Of a stretch of 64,000 nt of DNA, positions 1-10,449 are shown piece by piece. This stretch comes from Margaritispora aquatica (taxonomy: Eukaryota > Ascomycota > Leotiomycetes > Helotiales > Discinellaceae). The position numbers were made by a program, and so were the translations under genes. Under the pieces are notes generated by a model. The model searched no databases. It was not told the origin of the DNA and saw only the letters and a list, made by a program, of their open reading frames with translations. The number at the start of each line of letters is the position of its first letter. The stretch's first letter is position 1. The stretch lies in NCBI GenBank assembly GCA_007644065.1, contig VJWN01000036.1:1-64000 (forward strand), read 5' to 3'.

Positions 1-2130
1 ATATAGATCTTTTTTATAAACAAAGCCTCTCGTTAGGTATTAATATAAAGGCTATAAAACTATTGTGCTACTAAGGGAGTAATATAAAAGGATAAGGTAA
101 TACTAGGTCTATAACGCTTTAGTCTAGTACGTCTATAATATATAGGAAAAAGGGCCTATTAAATTAGTTTAAAAAAGAAAAAGATAATTTCTTATATAAT
201 ATTAAGAGCTCTTTATAAAAGACTTATCCTATATTACGTGTCCTAATTAGCTAATAGATTAGATGACCGACCAGCCCTTAACCACTACATTACTATAACT
301 ATAGATAATTAGATATTATATAATACCTATCCCTTATATAGCTTTTCTATATAATACTAGTTACCGAGTCTTAGGACTATATAGTACGTAAGATTTATAT
401 TACTTTAATCGATACGATTAATCTTCGGAATAAAAGATGAAAGGTTATTCTTATTGTTTAAATTCTAATATATTTATAGTATAGTAGTTGTCATACAAAA
501 GTGAATCCACGATTGCGATAAGTTATCTCAATCTATAAGGCCTAATTCTGTTTCACAGTAGTATAATAATAGATACTTTTTAAAATAAAGTTTTTTATAA
601 AAAAACTTAATATTAGATTTTTAATTATATTTAATACTAGAATTCAAAGCTTAATTTAATTATAAATCGCGTAATTATAGCTTATGGTGTAGTGGTCTGG
701 AACTGGCTGTGGGCACATGACTAGGCTGCGGGCATACGACTAGGCTAGTGGCACGTGACTGGGCATTAGTATTTAAGACTAGAGCTTTGTATTCGTAGAC
801 CTTTAGACAACGTTACGAGTATTCGTAGTACTTTTAATTAAACTATAATCCTATCCTTTTACAATAGCTTTAGTTATTCTTATTTCTAAAATATTATAAA
901 GTAATTATAGATATTTCTATATCTTTTTCTCTTTAAAAATTGCGTTTTTTATATTATTAATTAATATACACGTTGATTTAGTTTTTGATCTTTTAAAATC
1001 GACGTATTGTTAACCTTCACTCAATTACGTAAACACCAGAGAATTGGATAGGAGTAGAGCCGAACGATTAGATACGTTTACGACTTTTAGTTAAGAGGTT
1101 GATTACTACATATCCCTGATTCCTTGATTCTCCTTTCTCCGCAAAGAATTATAGCCAACTGGCTAGCGGAACAATAATGATCCGTTACGACTCCCGAGAC
1201 TTGATAAGATAGGATTAATCAGAGGTATAGCTCGGGAACATTCTAAATGGCTCGATCTCTATACGTCTTTCCTAGAAAGAAAAGATTCTTTATTCCTTAC
1301 GAGAGTAGAAAAACCAATTTTATTAACCAAAAAACCTAATTTAATTAGTATTTTATATTTAGAAAATTAGATATAAAAAACACGGTTTATTTTATTTTAC
1401 AATATAGGTAAATTAGCTTTTTAGGTTAAAAAATAAAACCAGTGTTTTATTCGGCTATAGTATGGTATAACTTCGGTAATATTAATTTTTAAATCCTAGA
1501 AAAATAGCCGTACTTACGACTATTCTACTAGAGCCACTCGACTCTATTTAAATAGTAAAAATATTATACTTAAAACTATATACTCTATAATAACTATTTT
1601 ATAATTAATTATTACTAACTAATCGAGTTTATTTTTAGACTATAATTTTAGTAAAAAAATTTAAATAATAAATCTATATATATAGATTTTATACTATAAA
1701 AAATAGGTTAAAAAATAGGTTCTAAAAAAGCTTATTTTTACTTTAGAATTTTTTTTTGGAAATAGTAAAAAAAACTAATTTTATTAGTATTTAAAGTTAA
1801 TTTTTCCTAAGTTCCAAGAAATATAAATAAAAATACTAATTTTAATGACTTATTAATTTTACACCTAAAAATAGACGTGCAAAAACCGGTCAGTTTTATT
1901 GTTTTTGTCAATAATTTGGCTGTTTTGTATAATTTTATTGGTTTTCTATTCCNGGATTGATATTTACACATTTAGCAATAAAGATTTCAGACGAGATATT
2001 AAAAAGGTTCTTGGAATCGACTTCTATTTAAAAGGCTTTCTTCAATATCCGCAACGACTCGGACGCTTTGTTCAGTCACTCTGTGGTCAATCGCAGGCTA
2101 GAATCAATCTTCGGTTCTACAAGGGATATT
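1..2130. repeat. AT-rich, RIP-like decayed repeat block
   Basis: Almost the whole stretch is built from A and T, dominated by TA steps, with stop codons in every frame and no credible coding segment. This is what repeat-induced point mutation leaves of transposons in filamentous ascomycetes. A short GC-richer island near 700-770 interrupts it. One ambiguous base (n) sits at 1953, and composition becomes more balanced right after it. I see no intact transposase, reverse transcriptase or terminal repeats. Confidence 0.75.
703..770. repeat. 19-bp tandem direct repeats in a GC island, possible LTR remnant
   Basis: Three and a half imperfect copies of a unit resembling TAGGCTGCGGGCATACGAC follow one another; the third ends in CACGTGAC. 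Around them are TGTAGTGGTC upstream (688) and a TATA-like TATTTAAG downstream (about 770). That arrangement resembles the U3/R part of a fungal LTR retrotransposon, but no matching second LTR or primer-binding site was found, so the LTR reading is an inference. Confidence 0.4.
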
Positions 2131-4223
2131 AGGAAAGGTGGGGTAATGCCATCAGCTTTTGGCAGGGTTGATCACCCCCAGTAGACCCCCCCCCCCACTA
2201 TAACTTCCCAAGCTCACGTTCAAATGACCGAGTCAACTAGCAGATACACGGCTAAAATATAATTATAATTCAAAATGTTGGAAAGCTTTTGATTCTGGTT
2301 TTGCCGTCGTGGGTGACCTATGTATATTCTATAATTAGATCCTGGGCAAGCCAGGTCCCCAAAAACCCACAATCCATTAAATCTAACAGCCACCTATCTA
2401 ATCGTTCAACAGAGATCGCACCTTCAAGGACTCTTTCCTCTCACGTGAACTTGCCGCTGATCCATTTCCCGAAGGTTGGTTGGCGGTGCCTCATAATAGA
2501 GATCCCGCCCCCATCCTAGGCTACAAGAAAGAACATCCCCTTGTCCGGATCGCTGAATTTCTCGTTGTCGTCACCGCAATTCTCCGGGCTTAGCTTCTAG
2601 GATCGAGTTGGCACCGCAATTATCACCTTGAGACCCAAAGGTTATTTGCCTCGCGCATCAATCCATTCATCAATACGACCTTGATTACTAAACCAATCCT
2701 CGGTTGCCTCGTGAAATCTTCCAACTCTCTTTACATCACTACTCTCAACAATGTCGAGAGGTCACCAAAGATGCATTCGATGCAAGAGACGTGATAGCAT
2801 TGATACAGACTACAGGGTAAATCATAATTACTAAATTTCCATAAGTTTTGTTAAATGCCTCCGAATTTATTTACCACGGCTGCGTTTCCCCTTTCAAAAC
2901 TTCCAAAGTAATCGCCTCTTCCCAAGTCACCTTCCCAAGTCAGCTTCCCAAAAGCAAGATCTCCATTCCCTGAAATCGACCCAAAATTGCTCGTGCCAAG
3001 CCTACTCCGGCTCCTCAACAATCGCACTCACCATCCCATCCTCCTTAGGCAGATAACAAATACTGCTTCCCGTGGGTAAAGGTTGAGAATATGGCCAGGA
3101 GTATGTCCTTGCGGCCTCTCCGCTTCAGTTTCCTTTGGTGTCCTAGTTTACCCCAATAACTGTAAATTCCACTTCGGGGATATGACAAATGGAATGCCGA
3201 TCACAACATCCAAGCTGTTGAAAGCCTCGCACGTATTGCTGGAGACCGAGAAGAAAAAGGTTTAGTTCAAACTCGCTTATCATTTTAATAATATATAAGA
3301 CTGGTTATTTAGAACGCTAAAGCAAGTAGTAATATATACTATCGGAGATTGAGAAGAACACTAGTGAATGGTTGCGCCATAATTGCATCATGCTGTTGAA
3401 AGTCCAGTACTGTTCTTGACTTGTTTGCCAGCGCCAAAAGCGCCTTGACTCGTGATCAACAGTCCAACAACTGCCGCTTCCCATCACTGAGCCTATGACA
3501 CATTTTTTCCCTCAAAGACTTACCGGCGCATCAATCTTGCTCTTCCGCAGTAAAAAAACCCACCTTCCAAGTAGAGTCTATTTACATCCCGGCTATCCCA
3601 GTATTGCCCTTCCAATCAAGTATCAAAAGTCGCTTGCTAAGTCCATGTCACTTAAGCAAGGAGGCCTGGGTGTATCCAAGGAAGCCTGAAAGAATTCGGA
3701 AGAGGTAGCTGAGTACGTATCTCTTCCATATGAATATTGATTGAACTACGGTCACCCTCTTCTCCTGTTTTGAACAACTAATAACACGAATTTGAGTAAC
3801 CCGGACTCCTCTGCCCCCACTTCATAGCTAATAGTTTGTAGAGATTTAGTAAAGTAGTGCAATTTGTAGGGCGTACCTGAATTAGAACCTAAACTCCAAG
3901 GGCAGACTATAAATCCTCGAGAGATGCCGGGAGACGGTATAGCCAAACAAGGACAGGACAAGGAAGTTCCAAGCTATCGTCCCGGAGGAGGGGTCGACGG
4001 TCCAAGTCAAGTCTTCCTATCTCGACTACGAGAGTTAGTGTCGAGACTAGAGCAAGGCAATACGTTAGACAGATAGCTAACGCGAGATATGATTCATAAC
4101 CTCCTAAGTAACTAAGGGTATAAAGGAGATCTCTTATCTCTCTATATAATCCGGCACTGATCATAGTACAGAATATTGCGGACTTAACCCCCAAGCGCGA
4201 TACATATACAAAGTCAACAGATA
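2131..4223. other. Mixed-composition region with no complete gene
   Basis: Composition is normal here, but the open frames are short, lack domain character and mostly start at non-ATG codons. The only coding-like signal is the short exon at 2751-2816. A run of C residues lies near 2188. Between 3,000 and 3,700 the pieces look like decayed genic sequence, but I recognise no family. Confidence 0.5.
2751..2816 (+). pseudogene. Orphan 5' exon with a C-x2-C motif
   Basis: An ATG in good context (CTCAACAATGTC) opens 22 codons containing CIRCKRRD, a possible zinc-binding Cys pair next to a basic patch. A GTAAAT donor-like sequence follows directly. I found no downstream exon that continues it, and the flanking DNA looks decayed. 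It may be the surviving first exon of a lost gene or a chance ORF. I do not recognise the family. Confidence 0.25.
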
Positions 4224-4742
4224 ATGACGAAGATAACCAACCTTGCGGAGCACGATCGAGAAATGCAGATCCACTTTTCAGCGTGTATTTCGAATGAGGT
4301 TCAGCGCGAACGAATACAACAGGAGGAGAGTACGAAGCGCTGTTATGCGATCTGTATCAGAGCCATAAAATATATAGACCGACTTCAATCAAACCTCTCG
4401 GAAGAGTTATTTCGCAATAAGATCAAAAAACTACAAATCAACCTCTCGCCGAGTATTTCGAACAACCTTAAATCCAAGCGAGAACAATTGCAAGAGGAGA
4501 AGGGGACCACAGAGCAATGCATTGCTACATGCACTACAGCCTTGGAGTATATACACCAACTTCAATCCAACTTCGCGGAAGACTTTTCTCGCGATATTAT
4601 CAACGTTTTGGGAGAACCTTTATCTTCTTACCAACTTACGGCCAATACTCTCCAGAAATGTAAGGATATCCTTACAAATACAACCAACGATCTTGAAAAG
4701 CATGCCCAAGGAATCACTAGCAAACTACAAGCGCTTTCGTAG
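4224..4742 (+). CDS. Helo-like/PigL N-terminal-type fragment, 172 aa
   Basis: The ORF starts at a true ATG and encodes an acidic/basic helical protein. Its core repeats a pattern: a charged QEE stretch, a C-x3-C pair (CYAIC, then CIATC), an aromatic YI and an LQSN/LQSNF block. The two copies are near residues 25-60 and 85-125. This pattern (charged helix, TEQC-x3-C, then LQ) is characteristic of the segment that follows Helo-like or azaphilone-cluster protein L N-terminal domains in fungal STAND/NLR-like proteins. The membrane-active N-terminal helical domain expected upstream is absent, so this is probably a truncated gene or a solo C-terminal module. Any function in incompatibility or defence is inferred. 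It sits between AT-rich blocks, next to a FluG/DUF3435 remnant. Confidence 0.5.
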   Translation: MTKITNLAEHDREMQIHFSACISNEVQRERIQQEESTKRCYAICIRAIKYIDRLQSNLSEELFRNKIKKLQINLSPSISNNLKSKREQLQEEKGTTEQCIATCTTALEYIHQLQSNFAEDFSRDIINVLGEPLSSYQLTANTLQKCKDILTNTTNDLEKHAQGITSKLQALS

Positions 4743-5158
4743 GGACCAATATCTTTAGGGGTGGTGAAGCTATGCAACAAGCCAGGAAAATTACAGTCAA
4801 GGGGAGGTTTGGGTTTCGCGGCGTTCGTATGTCCCACAGAGAGTAGATATCGGCCTCGGCTTGTCTTTTCGCCATTGATCGAGCTGCTATGTATGTTAGC
4901 CAAGTTACGTGTGGACTGGTGACTCCATACCGATGCTTCTGTTTAAAGGAACCCCAAAGAGAATTTTTGGGAGCTGGCGCTGCGAACATCTGTTTTGGTA
5001 TTCCTCTAGCCCGTCGGAATATCAGGAAACAGTACTATGTATGGCGAAAGTATGGTTTTGGAAATGTATTTAATTCCCGAGCTATATCAAACAAATATTA
5101 TACTAAAGCCTCTCTCCTTCTTTAATATGGGATAAGTGTTTGCATTTAAAGTGCTTAG
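4743..5158. other. Intergenic gap, no gene seen
   Basis: About 400 bases of ordinary composition between the Helo-like fragment and the FluG-type fragment. Short open frames on both strands have no recognisable domain and shadow one another. Confidence 0.4.
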
Positions 5159-5587
5159 TTAGATCTCTAGAAGTCTTGAAAGAATACACGCCTTTTTCGA
5201 ATAGTAGACACTTCCGCCTAGGCAGTCGAAATATACACGTGGTCGCTTTTCCGTAAAGACCGATAATATAGCCGCGTTTAATGCTTGCTCCTTAACTATG
5301 GCAGCCATTACCTGTGGATCGATGTCTGGGGATGGGAGTGGAACGGCCATTCTGACTGGCTTTCTCCCTCGGCGAGGTCCACCATCCTCAAATTTGCAAT
5401 AGGCAGCGACCGTGTCGATAGTAGCGTTGCGGCGGGAAAACTCCTTTTCTAAGCCTGCTCCGCCGGATAAGCGAGAGCTTAGAGCGGTGTGAAATATTGG
5501 CAAGTTGACCCCCGAAAGCAGCGTCCAAAGCCTTCCAAAACAAAGGCCAGTTTGACGTCTGGTCGTTAAATTAAGTAAAAATGGCAA
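5159..5587 (-). pseudogene. FluG/DUF3435-type C-terminal fragment
   Basis: The 142-codon frame begins at a non-ATG codon. It carries blocks I associate with the C-terminal part of fungal FluG-like/DUF3435 proteins: ALSSRLSGGAGLEKEFSRRN, then a conserved AYCKFEDGGPRRGRKP block, then AILSVFTEKRPRVYFDCLG, where the family normally reads EKRPxxCFxCxG. One Cys of that pair is lost (YFDC), and the usual C2H2-like tail is replaced by unrelated sequence. DUF3435 is the domain of Starship captain tyrosine recombinases and of related dispersed elements. Only the C-terminal end is present, directly against an AT-rich block, so I read it as a degenerate mobile-element relic. Confidence 0.55.
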
Positions 5588-8190
5588 ATCCTAGCCACCT
5601 TTATTCTTTTTTAATATTATAAAAATACTACCTTAACGAAAAGCTTTACGCTTTATAACTAAAAATTAAATTAATAGAAAGTATTTTACTCTATATTAAC
5701 GTAGTAAATGTAACGACCCTGTCGCTGGTTTTGGAGTATAAGGTAAGGATTTAAAGTATAGTAGATTAAAGCGTATTAATCCTAGGTATATTACTAATAG
5801 TATAAATTACTATTTAAAGTTAAGTATAAAACTCTTATCTAAAAAAACTTATTTACTTATATAGAACCTTTATTTTTTTAAATCTTTTAAATCTTTTAAA
5901 TCTTTTAAATCTTTTAAATCTTTTAAATCTTTTAAATCTTTTAAATCTTTTAAATCTTTTAAATCTTTTAAATCTTTTAAATCTTTTAAATCTTTTAAAT
6001 CTTTTAAATCTTTTAAATCTTTTAAATTACTAAATAATTTTTATAATTTTAATAATTTTTATTATATAACTATTAAGGATTATTTAGATTTTAGAACTAA
6101 GATTATAATCCTTATAATCCCTTTTCTATAGTTTCTCTATATAGCCTTAGGCTACTAAGCCTTAGGGTTATAGATTAAGTAATTTGTAATACTATTCTTT
6201 TTTTAGTTTAATATCGTCTCGATATTAAATACTAATAATAAAACGTTATATTTTAAGATATAGCTTTTTTTCTTTTTTATTATATTATCTTATATTAAAT
6301 TAAAAAAAACTAAATCTTATATTAATCTTTATTTTTAAGTAGAATATTCTAGTCTTAAAATATCTCTTTATTTCTATTATATAAAGTATAGTTTTACTTA
6401 TCTAATAGCTATTAAATTTTCTTAATATTCTTATTATATTAAAGTAGATAATTTAGTAAAATATAATATCTATAGTTCTTTTACTATAGACTAAAAGTCT
6501 TTAAAGTATATAGAAAAAAAATTAAATAATTAATAGATAACTATTTAGGAATATCTTTTAGCCTTTTAAATAAAGCTTTTTCGTCTAAATAAATAAAAGT
6601 AAATATTTAAAAAATATATAACTAAAATATTATATTATAGTTTAAAGTCTTTAAATAAATTAGATACTATAGAAAAGACTAAACGTTTAGTTATAAAGAA
6701 TTTATTTATAATAAAGAATATCTTTTTTATCTTTAATTTTTCTAAGTCTAGATCTTTTAATATAATAGATCTAGTTATAATTAAAATACTTTTAAATAAC
6801 TTTAATTCTTTTAATCCTTTTTAGTTTTTTTTAAAAGATCTAGGTTTTTTTAGTAGAATTCTACTAATAAGGTTTAAGTCTTAATAGAGTTATTAATATT
6901 TATCTTTAGTTTTTATAAATTCTTTAAATATAAATAATCTAGTTATTTAATTAGATACTTAACCCTTTTCTAATATATTTATAGTCTAGAATTTTTTTTA
7001 TATTATACTTTTTAGTTAAGTTAATTAATTAAGCTTTTATATAAAAGGCTTATAGTATACTTTTTAGTACTAGTTGAAAAATAAAATATAAAATACTAGA
7101 TATACTTTTTTTATTATTAATAATAGTTTAAGCTTATAGTTTATAATTTTTTTAACTTTTAAGATTTTAAATAGTTTAAGTTTTTTATAGTTTAGTTTAT
7201 AACTAGATCGTTTAATTTTAATATTTTTTTGAAGTAAATAAACTTTATTTTTTTTAACCATAGATTTTATACTATATTTTTTATTATAGTATAACACTAA
7301 GCGTTAAACTAAAAACTTAATATCTATTATAAGTTTTTAGTATAGTAATTTAAGTTTTTTAACTTAAATTATAGTATTCTATATAAGTTTACTTAGTAAT
7401 AGTATTTTATATACTTCAGGATTATATTTATAGTTCGTATAAAATAGGGAGACTTTCGTTATTTCTATTAATATATTATTATATACCAACTAGGTTATTA
7501 ATAGTAGTTTTATTTAATTATTCTATTAATAGTTTATATAGTAATAAAGGTATCCTTTTATTATTTAATTTAGTCTTTTAGTCTATCTATTAGTTTCTAG
7601 ATAAAATATAATAAATATTTTATATTTTATTCTAAGCTTAACGATAAGTATTATTTAGAATTTTAATATAAAGAACTTATCTTTATCTAAAATAATCTTA
7701 TTTAGTATATTATAGTTAATAATTATTATTTATTTAAATATATAAGCTAGTTCTTTTATTAAGTTTAATTCTTTATATAATAATATATATAGTATAGATA
7801 TAATGGAGATATTAAATAATAAAAAGTTATAGTCTTATCGGCTATACCTTCGACTAGTAGCCGATTACCCCGCTTTTTATATATAAATAGAATTTAAAAG
7901 TAATTTAATAGAAATAAAAAAAAGTTATAATAAAATTAGAATTTCTATAATACTAATTCTTATTATTTTATTAAATAAACGTTTATATACTTTCGCTTAA
8001 TGAGTAGTTGACGGTTACTATATACTTACAAAGTCTATTGCCTATGTTTCTTTAGTGCTATATCTATACTGAGTGTAACTATATCCAGCTCTAGGTTTTA
8101 TTAATATACTACAACCTACAAAATACTTTGCAAATCACCCGAGCAAGACTAGACCTCCAATAATGGCGTAAATACAATAGTTTCTAGAAA
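5588..8190. repeat. Second AT-rich RIP-like block
   Basis: About 2.6 kb of nearly pure A/T with stops in all frames, except for a slightly GC-richer scrap near 7,840-7,880 (CCGATTACCCCGC). No protein family is recoverable. The abrupt transition from the DUF3435-type relic, and recovery of composition near 8,000-8,200, mark it as a decayed transposon isochore. Confidence 0.75.
5879..6027. repeat. 9-bp minisatellite, about 16 copies
   Basis: A perfect tandem array of the unit AAATCTTTT runs for about 148 bases inside the AT-rich block. The copies appear identical, unlike the surrounding heavily mutated DNA, which indicates recent slippage expansion or ongoing homogenisation. Confidence 0.95.
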
Positions 8191-8400
8191 TTGAGATTCC
8201 CAATGTGCAAAATCACTCTCGTTGATGAATTAGATGTTACCTTAACTAATAGAGTCATAACATCCATGTGGTTCAGCAATCGCATCTTTCTTAACCATCT
8301 ACGCCTCGCTTCTACAACCAATAAATCTCTATATTTCTACTTTGCTACAATTGCCTACCTTATTCTCCATACACTTCACAGCACTATGGAGCTGACATAA
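8191..8400. other. Transition zone, no gene supported
   Basis: A 69-codon frame lies here, but it has no domain signal and low-complexity leucine/threonine content. I treat it as chance. Confidence 0.3.
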
Positions 8401-9330
8401 AAGTGCGACGTGCAACAAACATGTCCTCGTGTACATGCCAAACACTCTAGGGTGGTGCTGCTAGCCTAGGTCTTGCGCAAGCACCCCTCCAATCTTAAAG
8501 TAGACAAGCAGAACCACAGGGCCAAAGAGGTGGGTGTGTAATAGAGCCCCTTTTCTCACGTATCAGTGTTAATGAAGTTGCAGTCCCACCTAACAGCTTA
8601 CAAGTTCAGGACTTACGTAAATACGATATGCAACAAAACTACATTTTGGACACTAGGAAGGTGCTAGATCTCCTCTAGGTGGGACAACGTAAAGAGGTGT
8701 CATTAGGTAGCTCTTCTAAGTTCAAAAGTTCTTAGCCTTCAAGAACCTCCGAAACATGAATCATAGGGCTGACTAAGTACGATATGCAACAAATGTCCTT
8801 TTCGTCCCTTTCGAGCATTAGGGTAGTATTAAGTTTCGTCAACTAGGTACGATGAGCCGAGGTGGCGAGATGTTCTCAGAATTGTCAAGCTCAGAACCTC
8901 CTTCCCTACCTTGGATGGAGTTTTAGGGCTGAAGGGGTGCGATATGCAACAGAACTGGGTTTTAAACACTAGGTCGGTGCTAGAGCTCATTTGATCTAAG
9001 CAGGTAGCTACAGAGAAAACAAGATGGAGAGGTGTCACAGTTCTTGCAAGCTCTAATCCATTCTGAAAATAGAAGGAACTATAGGGCTGACTAATTACGA
9101 TATGCAACAAACTTCCTGATACTCATTTCAAGCACTGAGATTGGATATGAGGGAGGGGCTAGAGAGCTATCGCTAGTAGAGCTTTTGCAAGCTCACCTAC
9201 CTTTGAAGTAGCTGTAGGGCTGACTAAGTACGACGTGCAACAGATTTTTCTCCTGTAAGTTTCAAGCATTGGGATTGGGTGTGCTAGATGGAGGGAGTAG
9301 ATAGGGTAGGGAAGTAAGGTAGTAGGGTGG
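8400..9330 (+). repeat. Degenerate ~160-bp tandem repeat array
   Basis: The core ACGATATGCAACAAA or variants recurs at about 8403, 8622, 8778, 8941, 9097 and 9228. Four units also share the lead-in AGGGCTGA at 8765, 8925, 9083 and 9216 (spacings 160, 158 and 133). Within units there are further shared blocks: TTTCAAGCATTGGGATTGG-like, GGTGCTAGAG-like and TTGCAAGCTC. No ORF spans the units, so this looks like a non-coding satellite or nested element fragments. It separates the AT-rich accessory block from ordinary genes. Confidence 0.8.
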
Positions 9331-10449
9331 ATCTTAAATCATACATCAAGGTGTCAATTGTATGAGGACTCGGTTTAAGCATCGGGTTGGGAATTGGGAT
9401 AGGTTGGAAGGGGGGTGTACTCGGATGCCATACCTGCGTCATCATCATTACCATCACCACCATCATCACGTCATGGTAGACAATTGGGTATGACGATATA
9501 AGATCGCGAAGAATAGAAGGGGAGAAGAAGAGGGGAATTCTGGGTCATGGAAGTGCTCGGATAGGAGTCTAGGTAGGTTGATGTAATGTAATGCAATGGC
9601 AAGGAAAGGCCTGGTATAAAAGAGTGAACCATTCATTATTCTGTCAAGAAAGTTTTGCTCTTGCTCTGTTGTTGTCTTGTGTCCCTTGTGTCTGAATATT
9701 GTGTTTCGTACTTACTTTAAGCCCTCATTAAGAGAGTAGTTAACCCTGGCTCTACCTCATCCATTATATCGAAGTGCCGTTATTTGCGATTAAAAACCCC
9801 CCACCGACACCACCTCACAGCTAGAGACCGTATCCGTCCTATCAACCCTTCAAATTATCGTAAAAACAGAGACACCTCAGCAAAAGCGTCACCGAAGAGG
9901 GAGGGGTACACAGTACCAAGAGTTCTGGCGAAGTAAAGCAAAAGTGTGAAGTGGATCCGTGAGTATCGTCTAAGGTAGCTTAGCGAACTATGGCATCATG
10001 ACCACCACTTCACTACCTACGGCTAACAATAGAGAATAATAGGTACTAAAAAGGTGAATGGAAGTGGATTTGGCACAGAATACCAATAATCTGTTCTATG
10101 AGGCACGCAGCTGGGCTTTTCGAACTGAAGTATAGCCTGAGATTCGGTTTAGACTGTCTTTTACCCCCTCTGTCACTTCTGGACGCCATCTCTTGCTCGG
10201 GGTCGTGAGCTTTGCGCACTCAAACTCACCTCACCGAACAACAAACTCCACCCATCAACGTACCTATACATTACGTCTCCCAACACCAAGTCGGTAATAG
10301 TTAGAATTTCGTCCTCCGCAAGCACTACTGGAATTCGCGCAACGGCACTCGCACAACTGTGCAATTTGCAAAAACCCCTGATATCCTCAACATATCTTCT
10401 TGTGTTCGAGAGAGAGGCGTTGATACTGTACACACAACACCCACCCAAC
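9331..10449. other. Intergenic region upstream of the coiled-coil gene
   Basis: No gene is supported. There is an ATC/CAT-rich trinucleotide-like patch near 9,441-9,470 and CT-rich pyrimidine tracts at 9,640-9,690 that would suit a fungal promoter. The 134-codon minus-strand frame at 10,173-10,577 overlaps the start of the coiled-coil gene antisense and lacks any domain. Confidence 0.4.
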
